A stretch of DNA of 56,714 nucleotides from Myxococcales bacterium. Lineage in GTDB: Bacteria; Myxococcota_A; Polyangia; Polyangiales; Ga0077539. The notes beneath the pieces are model-generated. The model was not told where the DNA came from and did not search any database. It saw nothing but the letters and a program-made list of their open reading frames with translations. The stretch lies in the NCBI GenBank assembly GCA_013298625.1, contig JAAFIF010000065.1, forward strand, positions 1 through 56,714. Direction: 5' to 3'. The translations under genes were made by a program, and so were the position numbers. Positions 25,831 through 32,983 of the stretch are shown here, one piece after another (positions within the stretch are counted from its first letter, which is position 1; each line of letters opens with the position of its first letter).

Positions 25831-27687
25831 ATGGATCTTCACTCGACCCACGAACAGCCCACCGAGCGCGAGCGCGCCGTCGTCGACCGCGCACTCGAAG
25901 GGTTTGCGGGGGAGGCGCAGATTCCGCGGGACCAGCTCTTGCCCGTGTTGCGCGCGGTGCAGATGGGCTGCGGTTGGCTCTCTCCGTCGTCGCTCGGCTA
26001 CGTGAGCGCGCGGATGCACATCCCCGCCGCCGAAGTGTACGGCGTCGCGTCGTTTTATCACTTGTTCACCACGCGACCGTCGGCGCGGCGCGTCCTTCAC
26101 CTGTGCGACGACATCACGTGCCGGCTGCGCGGCAGCGGCGCGATCAAGAATCGATTGAGCGAGCAGTGCGCGCCCGAGGGCGAGGCGAGGGGCGATGTGC
26201 AGTGGCACCGCTCGCCGTGCTTGGGGCTGTGCGAGCGCGGACCAGCGGCGCTGGTGGTCGAGTCCGGCGAGCACCCGAGCGAGCGCGCGATCTCGCTGCG
26301 TTCGCCGGAAGAAGCGGTGTCCATCGCGCTCGGCGGCGTCTCGACGAGCGTCGCGTCGAACAACCTCGTGCGTCAGCCGCGCGAGCAGCTTCGGCTGCTT
26401 CGACGCGTGGGCGTGGTCGATCCGTCGAGCTTGGATGCGTACCGCGCCAGCGGCGGCTACGACGGCCTTCGTCGCGCGCACGCCAAGGGCGCTCAATGGG
26501 TGCTGCGAGAGCTCGGCGAAGCGCGGCTGCTCGGCCGCGGCGGAGCGGGGTTTCCTGCGGGGACCAAATGGAGCGCGGTCGCTTCGAACCCCGCGCGCGA
26601 CAAGCTCATCGTGTGCAACGCGGACGAGTCCGAGCCGGGGACGTTCAAAGACCGCGTCCTGCTCGAGAGCGACCCGTTTGCGATCATCGAGGCGATGACG
26701 GTCGCTGGCTTCGCGGTCGGCGCGAACAAGGGCTACGTGTACATCCGCGGCGAGTACCCCGTCGCCGCCGAGCGCGTCGAGCGCGCCATCGCGCAAGCGC
26801 GCGCCAAGGGGCTGCTCGGCGAGGACATCTTGGGCAGCGGTCAGCGCTTCGACCTCGAGCTGCGCCGCGGCGGGGGCGCGTACATCTGCGGCGAAGAGAC
26901 GGCGCTGCTCGAGTCGATCGAGGGAAGGCGCGGAGAGCCTCGGGCCAAGCCGCCGTTTCCTGTGCACGAAGGGCTCTTCGGCAAGCCCACGCTCATCAAC
27001 AACGTCGAGACGTTGGCCTCGGCGCTCGACGTGGTCCTGCGCGGCGCCGCTGCGTTTTGCGCGCGCGGGACGAAGGACAGCACCGGGACGAGGCTCTTCT
27101 GCGTCTCTGGGCACGTGGCCAACCCTGGCGTGTACGAGCTCGCGATGGGGCTCTCGCTGCGCGAGCTGCTGGCGCTCGCGGGCGCGGAGTTCTCGCGGAT
27201 TCAAGCGGTGCTGCTCGGCGGCGCGGCGGGGACGTTCTTGCGCGGCGACGAGATCGATCTTCCGCTGACCTTCGAGGACACGCGGCGCGTGCGCGCGACG
27301 CTCGGCTCGGGCGCGGTCGTGGTGATCGACGACAGCGCGTCGATGATGGACGTCCTGCGCGGGCTCGCGTGGTTCTTTCGCCACGAGAGCTGCGGGCAGT
27401 GCGTCCCGTGCCGCGTGGGGACGGTGCGCGTCGACGAGCTGGTGCAGCGCGTGCGAGCCAAGGTCCCGATGGGGGGATGGGAGCAAGAGCGGCAGCGGCT
27501 GAAGGACCTCGGCTCGGTGATGCGCGACGCGTCCATTTGTGGCTTGGGACAGACCGCCACGAGCGCCGTCGAGAGCGCGTTCGAGCGCTTTGATTTGTGG
27601 CCCGATCGCCACGCGAAGAACAACCCCGAGAGCGGACGATCGAGCCTGCCTCCCGCGGCGACACCGAAGAAGAAGGGAGCTCGCTGA
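25831..27687 (+). CDS. fused NADH-oxidising formate dehydrogenase subunit (FdsG-FdsB / NuoE-NuoF type)
   Basis: This 618-residue protein joins two subunits that are separate in many Fds complexes. Residues 20-165 are NuoE/FdsG-like, with a thioredoxin-like [2Fe-2S] site (C92, C97, C130, C134). Residues about 175-600 are NuoF/FdsB-like: GRGGAGFPAG for FMN/NADH near 235, CNADESEPGTFKDR, GAYICGEETALLESIEG, and a [4Fe-4S] ligand set SCGQCVPCR with a later ICGLGQT. It would pass electrons between NAD(H) and the Fe-S clusters of the catalytic unit. It begins 24 bp after the catalytic gene and ends 3 bp before the Fe-S gene, so the three form one operon. Confidence 0.93.
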   Translation: MDLHSTHEQPTERERAVVDRALEGFAGEAQIPRDQLLPVLRAVQMGCGWLSPSSLGYVSARMHIPAAEVYGVASFYHLFTTRPSARRVLHLCDDITCRLRGSGAIKNRLSEQCAPEGEARGDVQWHRSPCLGLCERGPAALVVESGEHPSERAISLRSPEEAVSIALGGVSTSVASNNLVRQPREQLRLLRRVGVVDPSSLDAYRASGGYDGLRRAHAKGAQWVLRELGEARLLGRGGAGFPAGTKWSAVASNPARDKLIVCNADESEPGTFKDRVLLESDPFAIIEAMTVAGFAVGANKGYVYIRGEYPVAAERVERAIAQARAKGLLGEDILGSGQRFDLELRRGGGAYICGEETALLESIEGRRGEPRAKPPFPVHEGLFGKPTLINNVETLASALDVVLRGAAAFCARGTKDSTGTRLFCVSGHVANPGVYELAMGLSLRELLALAGAEFSRIQAVLLGGAAGTFLRGDEIDLPLTFEDTRRVRATLGSGAVVVIDDSASMMDVLRGLAWFFRHESCGQCVPCRVGTVRVDELVQRVRAKVPMGGWEQERQRLKDLGSVMRDASICGLGQTATSAVESAFERFDLWPDRHAKNNPESGRSSLPPAATPKKKGAR

Positions 27688-27690
27688 GCG

Positions 27691-28563
27691 ATGCGCGAGG
27701 ACAAGCGACGCGGACGCGACGGAGGGCTCGTACAAATCGAGCGCATGATCGAGGTCACGATCGACGGCGCGAAGGTGCGCGTGCCCGAGGGCTCGACGCT
27801 GCTCGACGCCTGCAAGAAGCGAGGGATCGACACCCCCACGCTCTGCTTCGCGCCCAACCTCACGCCGGTCAACGCGTGCCGGGTGTGCGTGGTCGAGCTC
27901 GACGGCGCGCGCGCGCTCGTCCCGGCCTGCGCGCGCACGGCGGAGCCGTCGATGGTGGTGCACACCGACAGCGAGCGCGTCCGCAGCGCGCGCAAGATGG
28001 TGCTCGAGCTGCTCGGCTCGTCCGTGGACATGAGCGCCACGCCCAACTTCGATGTGTGGTGCGCCCGCTACGACGCGCACCCCGAGCGGCTCGGGACGCC
28101 CTCGCGCGCGCCCACCGTGGTCGACAACGACTTGTTCGTGCGCGACTACGCCAAGTGCATGCTCTGCTACAAGTGCGTCGAGGCGTGCGGCGCCGACGCG
28201 CAGCACACGTTCGCCATCGTGGTGAGCGGCCGCGGGGCGCACGCGAAGATCGCGACCGAGTTCGACGTCTCGCTGCCGGACTCGGCGTGCGTGTTCTGCG
28301 GCAACTGCGTGGGCGTGTGCCCGACCAACGCGCTGCAGTTTCGCAGGGAGCACGAGCTTCGCGTCGCGGGCGAGTGGGACGAGTCGAGCCAGAGCGTGAC
28401 CAAGACCGTGTGCCCGTACTGCGGGGTCGGGTGCGTGCTCGAGCTGCACGTGCAAGGAGACGAGATCGTGAAGGTCACCTCTCCGTCGGACTCGTCTGTC
28501 ACCGACGGAATGCTCTGCGTGAAGGGCCGCTTCGGCTGGGGCTACACGCGCGACGCGAAGTAG
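27691..28563 (+). CDS. detached N-terminal Fe-S half of the formate dehydrogenase alpha subunit
   Basis: This 290-residue protein corresponds to the front part of an FdsA-type subunit. It has a NuoG-like [2Fe-2S] site (Cx10Cx2CxnC around residues 50-80), two [4Fe-4S] ferredoxin motifs (CMLCYKCVEAC and CVFCGNCVGVC), and the molybdoenzyme [4Fe-4S] segment CPYCGVGC with the last ligand and conserved Lys in LCVKGRFGWG. It stops at YTRDAK, where the catalytic domain normally begins; that domain is the first gene of the operon. The His-Cys3 cluster seen in NuoG/FdsA between the [2Fe-2S] and ferredoxin parts is not recognisable. The ATG at 27691 is preceded by AGGGAG; a shorter start at 27745 is possible. 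Confidence 0.9.
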   Translation: MREDKRRGRDGGLVQIERMIEVTIDGAKVRVPEGSTLLDACKKRGIDTPTLCFAPNLTPVNACRVCVVELDGARALVPACARTAEPSMVVHTDSERVRSARKMVLELLGSSVDMSATPNFDVWCARYDAHPERLGTPSRAPTVVDNDLFVRDYAKCMLCYKCVEACGADAQHTFAIVVSGRGAHAKIATEFDVSLPDSACVFCGNCVGVCPTNALQFRREHELRVAGEWDESSQSVTKTVCPYCGVGCVLELHVQGDEIVKVTSPSDSSVTDGMLCVKGRFGWGYTRDAK

Positions 28564-28779
28564 CAGCGCCGTCGGCGGGGGCCGGCTGGTCAATCATTGG
28601 ACTTTTTCGAGCGAGTGATTTCTCCGGGAATCATCAGGCCGAATTCGTTGTGACAGAGTACGTCCGCAGAAATTGGCGCTCTCGCGGACATGGGCGCAGG
28701 ATGCCTTCGTCGCTCGCGAAACGGTCAGCGCACAGTGCGTCGCGGTCGCGCAGCGGTTGAAAGAACGGGCATCGTGGGC

Positions 28780-29352
28780 ATGGACATCGAAGACAGGCTC
28801 GAGCGCATCGAGAAGAAGTTGGACCAGCTGCTCGCCAAGATGGCGGGCGGCGGAGCGGGCGTTCGCACCGCTGCTCCTCCGTCGAGCGCGGGCGACAAAG
28901 AGGTGGCTTCGGACGCGGATCTGGACAGCCCGCGCGGCAACCCCGAGGTGCGCCTCGTCCCCAAGCGCTGGACCGGCGAGGACATGAAGGGCCGTCGCTA
29001 CTCCGAAGCCGAGCCCGAGTTCTTGGACATGCTGGCGGACATGCTCGACTGGATGGCCAACCGCAACGACGAGCAGGGCGCGGTCGACAAGAACGGCAAC
29101 CCCAAGAGCAAGTGGGATCGCCTGGACGCCTCGCGCGCCCGCGGCTGGTCGCGGCGCATTCGCGCGGATCGCGGTGAGAGCGATCGCGGGTCTTCTCGCG
29201 GCGCTCCTTCGCGCGGCGGGATGTCGAGCGGCGGCGCTCCTCGCGGCCCGAGCGCCCCGAGCAACGGCGGCTACGCCAAGAGCCGTCCTGCGCGCCCCAG
29301 CGAAGACCTCGACGTGATCGACGGCGACGACGGCGAGAGCATCCCGTTCTGA
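28780..29352 (+). CDS. hypothetical protein with SSB-like acidic C-terminal tail
   Basis: This 190-residue protein has an N-terminal heptad-like helix (MDIEDRLERIEKKLDQLLAK), probably a coiled coil, and a compact domain at about 55-130 with EFLDMLADMLDWMANRND. A Gly/Ser/Arg/Pro-rich flexible linker then leads to the ending DGDDGESIPF. That ending strongly resembles the single-stranded DNA-binding protein tip (DDDIPF in E. coli SSB) that docks repair and replication proteins. No OB fold is visible, so it is not a normal SSB. It starts 216 bp after the formate dehydrogenase operon on the same strand; the intervening sequence shows no gene. An in-frame GTG at 28774 is an alternative start. The function is a guess: a decoy for, or an alternative ligand of, SSB partners. 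Confidence 0.75.
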   Translation: MDIEDRLERIEKKLDQLLAKMAGGGAGVRTAAPPSSAGDKEVASDADLDSPRGNPEVRLVPKRWTGEDMKGRRYSEAEPEFLDMLADMLDWMANRNDEQGAVDKNGNPKSKWDRLDASRARGWSRRIRADRGESDRGSSRGAPSRGGMSSGGAPRGPSAPSNGGYAKSRPARPSEDLDVIDGDDGESIPF

Positions 29353-29398
29353 CAGAGGGATCGCGCCAGCGCTGACCGCGGTCAACCCGGTCGGCCTC

Positions 29399-29610
29399 GC
29401 GCGCCATCAAGATGGCGCGCTTGCGTGCGGAAGCCGACAAGCGCTCGGGCACGAGGCCCGAGCTGAGGCAAGTGAGCATCGGCGCGACGGGTGCTCGAGG
29501 GTGCTGAAGCGCTGGTGTTTCAGCGGGAAAACCGAGTTGCCTGAGCCCAGGCTGTTGCCTGGGCGCACGTTGGCTGTGCCACACGCAAGCGCGCCGACTT
29601 GACGGCGCGC
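29399..29610. repeat. inverted-repeat element with nested hairpins (MITE/BIME-like or structured RNA)
   Basis: The left arm (29399-29430) and right arm (29579-29610) are inverted copies of each other, matching at about 28 of 32 positions, including a perfect 14-bp block (29414-29427 with 29582-29595). The left arm itself folds as GCGCGCCATC-AA-GATGGCGCGC. Inside are further hairpins: GCTCGGGC-n5-GCCCGAGC at 29443-29463, GCTGAA...TTCAGC at 29503-29524, and GCCCAGGC-TGTT-GCCTGGGC at 29545-29564. It fills the 301-bp gap (29353-29653) between two convergent genes. No ORF or T-run was seen. Confidence 0.65.
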
Positions 29611-29653
29611 GGAGGCCAAGCGCACTCGCCCGCGGTGTCGCCGCGACGCTCGC

Positions 29654-30592
29654 TCACAGCGTGAACTGATCGCCCGCGAAGTCCTCGTCGCTGTCGAAGC
29701 CCGAGGGGCGCTCCGACAAGAAGCCCGGGCACGTGACCGGGCCGAGCATCGCCGCGCGCGACTCGAGTTTTCCGCGCATGCAGCGCGTAAACGCGTCGCA
29801 GCGACGAAAGCCCACCGCCGTCCGCAGCCGCTGCAGCACGGCGAACACAGCGTTGTCGGGCAGCGCCACAGCGGGGCTTCCGCGCGGCGTGTCGCTGGTC
29901 GGTCCGAGGCGAAGTCCCCACACCACCAGCGGCTCGCTCGTCGCGCGCGACACGAACACCACCGACCCGCGACCGTTGGCGAGGGTGAGCTCGTGTCGCG
30001 GCGAATAGTGCGGAGCGTTGTCGTCCGCGAAGCGCTCGGCCCGCACGTCGATCGCGCGCAGCGGCGCGAGCAGGCTGTCGATCCGCGCCCGTGGCACGCG
30101 GACCGCGACGAAGCCGTTGCGGCTGTCGAGCTCGCATCGAAGCCAGCCTTCGTACGTCTCGCCGCGCTGCAACAAGAGCGCTCGATGGTCGTATCGGCCC
30201 CACATGGGGCGGTCTGCGCTGCGCAGCGCGAGCAGCGTCGGAGCCTGCATCTGCGCGAGCAGCAGCGCCACCGACTGCGACACGACGGGGTAGTTGACGG
30301 CGGGCGGGAGGCCCACGAGAGGCTGCGGTGCGGCCAGCGGCTGCGCTTGCGCGGGCGTCGGCGTGGGCGCGGGTTGCTCGGGCTCGCGTTCGCGCTCGGG
30401 CCGCTCGAGCCTGGCGCGCGCGGCGTGGCGTCGCGCGGTCTCTTCGTCGGCCCGCGCTTGTTCGCGGGCGCGCACAGCGGCGAGCCCCGCGGGGTCGAGC
30501 GGAGTGGGGGCGCTGCCCTCGCGCTCGGCGGACCGATCACAGGCTGCCAGTGAGAGAGAGAGCACGATCGAAGCGAGTCGCAGCGGGTTCAC
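29654..30592 (-). CDS. hypothetical lipoprotein
   Basis: This 312-residue protein starts at GTG 30592, 4 bp after the zinc-ribbon gene on the same strand, so the two are likely cotranscribed. The signal peptide MNPLRLASIVLSLSLAAC ends in a lipobox. A charged Arg/Glu-rich helical stretch and a Pro/Ala/Gln-rich linker follow (to about residue 95). The C-terminal domain of about 200 residues contains three spaced cysteines in RCDAFTRCMRGK and VTCPGFLSERPSG. No known family was recognised. The helix-linker-domain order suggests an exported protein with the folded part held away from the membrane. Confidence 0.72.
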   Translation of the reverse strand: MNPLRLASIVLSLSLAACDRSAEREGSAPTPLDPAGLAAVRAREQARADEETARRHAARARLERPEREREPEQPAPTPTPAQAQPLAAPQPLVGLPPAVNYPVVSQSVALLLAQMQAPTLLALRSADRPMWGRYDHRALLLQRGETYEGWLRCELDSRNGFVAVRVPRARIDSLLAPLRAIDVRAERFADDNAPHYSPRHELTLANGRGSVVFVSRATSEPLVVWGLRLGPTSDTPRGSPAVALPDNAVFAVLQRLRTAVGFRRCDAFTRCMRGKLESRAAMLGPVTCPGFLSERPSGFDSDEDFAGDQFTL

Positions 30593-30596
30593 TGGT

Positions 30597-31016
30597 TCAA
30601 CGCGCCCTTTGTCGCACGATTCGAGCGCGCGCCGGCGCGCCGATGTCCTGCGCGCGCGGGTCGAGCGGAGAGCTTCCATACGCCGCTCCCCAGCCGGTGA
30701 TCCCGAGGCCCTCCCACAAGAAGACGTCCCCTGCGTCTGTCGCGGGGGAGGCGTCCTGCGCGATCGCGGCGGTCGATCGCGCGTCCGGCGTGGAGAGCGC
30801 CGCTGCGTCGCTGCTGTGTGGGCGCTCGTCGCAGGCGACCGCGAGCGCCGTCGCGAGCGCGAGCAGCGCGGCGCGGCTCTGGGCTTCGACGCGCAGGACG
30901 CGGATCGTTCGGGTCGGCTGCGCGCGGTCGCAGAAGGGACAGCGCGCGTCGCTCGCGCGAACGTGACGGTGACAGCCTGCGCACGGCGCGAACACGGTGT
31001 CGAGCGAGGGGGGCAT
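30597..31016 (-). CDS. zinc-ribbon membrane-associated protein, paralogue of the one at 14277
   Basis: This 139-residue protein has an N-terminal zinc site (CAGCHRHVRASDARCPFC), a basic segment and a hydrophobic stretch (RAALLALATALAVAC), then an acidic Ala/Asp/Ser-rich tail and a short ordered end. The order and several residues (C-x2-C-x-RHV, CPFC, RAALL...) match the protein at 14277-14576 on the opposite strand, so they are paralogues. The ATG at 31016 was chosen because the frame before it is Arg-rich. It is followed 4 bp later by the lipoprotein gene. Function is unknown. Confidence 0.72.
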   Translation of the reverse strand: MPPSLDTVFAPCAGCHRHVRASDARCPFCDRAQPTRTIRVLRVEAQSRAALLALATALAVACDERPHSSDAAALSTPDARSTAAIAQDASPATDAGDVFLWEGLGITGWGAAYGSSPLDPRAQDIGAPARARIVRQRAR

Positions 31017-31087
31017 GCGGCGCGTTGGGACCGCACGCGAGCGTAAAGGTTCGCGGGGCGCTTCGAAATAGCGGCGACGCGCGGCGG

Positions 31088-31465
31088 TCAGTTCATGTCG
31101 GCGCCGTGTTTTTGCAGCGTTTCGAGCGACGCATACTCGAGCATCGCCTCGTGCGTGGCCCGAAGCACCACCCGCGGCGCGCACCCCGCTTCGAGCGCCT
31201 CGACCCAGCGCGAGGCGCACAAGCACCAGCGGTCGCCGGGCGCGAGGCCCTTGAAGCCGTACTGCGGCGCGGGCGTGCTCAGGTCGTTGCCGACGCGCTT
31301 GCTGAACGCCAAGAACTCAGCCGTCACTCGAACGCACACCACGTGCGCTCCGGTGTCGCGGTCGTCGGTGTTGCAGCAGCCGTCGCGAAACCAGCCTGTC
31401 TTGGGCTCCATCGAGCAGGCTTCGAGCGGTCCTCCGAGGACGTTGCGTGCGGTCGGTCCAGTCAT
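31088..31465 (-). CDS. DUF2237 family protein
   Basis: This 125-residue protein matches the conserved DUF2237 core: NVLGGPLEACSMEPKTGWFR, the CCNT motif, GAHVVCVRVT, FSKRVGNDLSTP and GDRWCLCASRW. The many conserved cysteines suggest a metal or redox site, but the family is uncharacterised. It has no signal peptide, so it is predicted to be cytoplasmic. The ATG at 31465 yields the usual family start just before NVLGG; an in-frame start at 31489 would add eight residues. It is divergent from the C11-type peptidase gene. Confidence 0.88.
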   Translation of the reverse strand: MTGPTARNVLGGPLEACSMEPKTGWFRDGCCNTDDRDTGAHVVCVRVTAEFLAFSKRVGNDLSTPAPQYGFKGLAPGDRWCLCASRWVEALEAGCAPRVVLRATHEAMLEYASLETLQKHGADMN

Positions 31466-31577
31466 CGTTGTGCGCCTTGGATACCGCACCCGCCCCTCGT
31501 GTTGCGAGCGATGTGAAAAAGCCGCACGACCCGGCGCCCGAACACCGCCCTGGTCCGTCAGAGTACGGCAGAGCCCC

Positions 31578-32783
31578 GTGAGCGCCCCCGACGACGAGAA
31601 CCAACCGGCCGAAGGCGACCGTCCGCGCTCGCGGCGCGCGACGCTGGCGCTCTACGCGCTGGCGCTGGCGATCTTTGCGCTCGGGGTGATCGTTCGCGTC
31701 CGCCGTCATCGCGCTGCGGTCGAGCCGCGCTTCGATTGGCTCGTCCTCGTGGTGATGCCGTACGACAACGACCTGGATCACTGCGCGGATCCCATCGTCG
31801 AGGCGCTGACGAGAGGCGTTCAGCGCGGGGACGGACGAGAGCGCGTCGCCGTCGCGGTGCTCGCAGATCGCGCGGGCACCGACCGGCTGACCGAGTCGCT
31901 CGTGACCCGGCACCGGACCGAGCGATGGACGCTCGGCGACGACGACAGCGCCAGCGTCGCCAACGTCGAGGGGTTCTTCGATCGCATGTCGCGCCGCGCC
32001 CCCGCGCGCCGTCACGTCATCGTGTTCTTGGACCACGGCGGAGCGGTCGATCAGCTCGGCGTCGACCACCACCCAGCCCCCGCGCGAAGCGAGGCCTGGC
32101 TGCCCGCTGCGGCGACGGGCGAGGCGCTGCGACGGTGGCGCGGACGGACGCGCGCTGACGTCGCGCTGCTGTTCTTGCAGCAGTGCGGTCGCGGATCGAT
32201 CGAGGTCGCCCTCGCGTTTCGTCGAACGGCCGACGTCGTCCTCGCGAGCCAGACCTACGTCGGCTCGTGCAACACGTACTACGAGCCCTTGATCGATCGG
32301 CTGCGCACTGCGCGGTCGCTCGCGGCTCGAGAGGTCGGCTCGACCATCATGGCCGAGGACGAGCACTACACGGCGTACGCGATGTACGACGGCCGCGCGC
32401 TCGAGGCGTGGCCCGCGCGCGCAGACGCGCTCGTGACCGCGCTGCGAGCGGCCAACGTGTCCCCGAGCGGCGCGCTGCGCGGGATCGAGCCGACGTTCGT
32501 CGCGGACGAGCAAGAGTCGCTGGACCTGCTCGCGGCGGCCGAGCGGCTCGCGGCGCCGCGGGGGGCGGATGCCATCGCCGAAGCGTCAGCGTTTTCTCAG
32601 TGGGTTCGCGGCTCTCTCGTGCTCGGGCAGCGACGGCGCGGGTCGCTCTCTGCCGCTGCGTCGTGGAGCGGGCTCTCGACGGTGATCCCGCGGCAGGGGG
32701 CGACGGACGCGGTGCGCGCGCTTCCGGGCTGGGCGGGGACGCGGTGGATCGAGTGGACCGAGCTCGCGCGCAGCGAGCGATAG
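31578..32783 (+). CDS. membrane-anchored C11 (clostripain-type) cysteine peptidase-like protein
   Basis: This 401-residue protein has a basic N-terminus and one membrane helix (about 21-42, LALYALALAIFALGVIVRV), leaving a large domain outside. The domain resembles C11 peptidases: a first strand LVVMPYDNDLDH, the catalytic His in IVFLDHGGAV (about residue 153), and the catalytic Cys in LLFLQQCGRGSIEVAL (about 203), where clostripains have D-x-C-x2-G-x2-E. The usual Asp before the Cys is replaced by Gln, so activity or specificity may differ; typical C11 enzymes cut after Arg or Lys. The GTG at 31578 was chosen because upstream frame is antisense to DUF2237. Confidence 0.75.
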   Translation: MSAPDDENQPAEGDRPRSRRATLALYALALAIFALGVIVRVRRHRAAVEPRFDWLVLVVMPYDNDLDHCADPIVEALTRGVQRGDGRERVAVAVLADRAGTDRLTESLVTRHRTERWTLGDDDSASVANVEGFFDRMSRRAPARRHVIVFLDHGGAVDQLGVDHHPAPARSEAWLPAAATGEALRRWRGRTRADVALLFLQQCGRGSIEVALAFRRTADVVLASQTYVGSCNTYYEPLIDRLRTARSLAAREVGSTIMAEDEHYTAYAMYDGRALEAWPARADALVTALRAANVSPSGALRGIEPTFVADEQESLDLLAAAERLAAPRGADAIAEASAFSQWVRGSLVLGQRRRGSLSAAASWSGLSTVIPRQGATDAVRALPGWAGTRWIEWTELARSER

Positions 32784-32983
32784 CGCTGCAGCGGGGACAC
32801 CGACCACAACGCTGTCGCTCGCTGTCCGTCACTGCGAGCGCCGCGAGCGCCGCGGCCGCGTCGGCGTTGGGGAGCATTCGGATCGGCTCCTCAGCGGGCA
32901 GTCATGAGCCTGAGCGATCGTGGACCGTCGTGCGGGCTGCGAGCAACGCGCTCGGCTGCCCCGAAGCGTCGAGCGCGCCGTGC

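Noticed and set aside
29399..29420. Simple rho-independent terminator
   Set aside because: The hairpin is perfect, but no T-run follows on either strand, and it is one arm of a larger inverted element.
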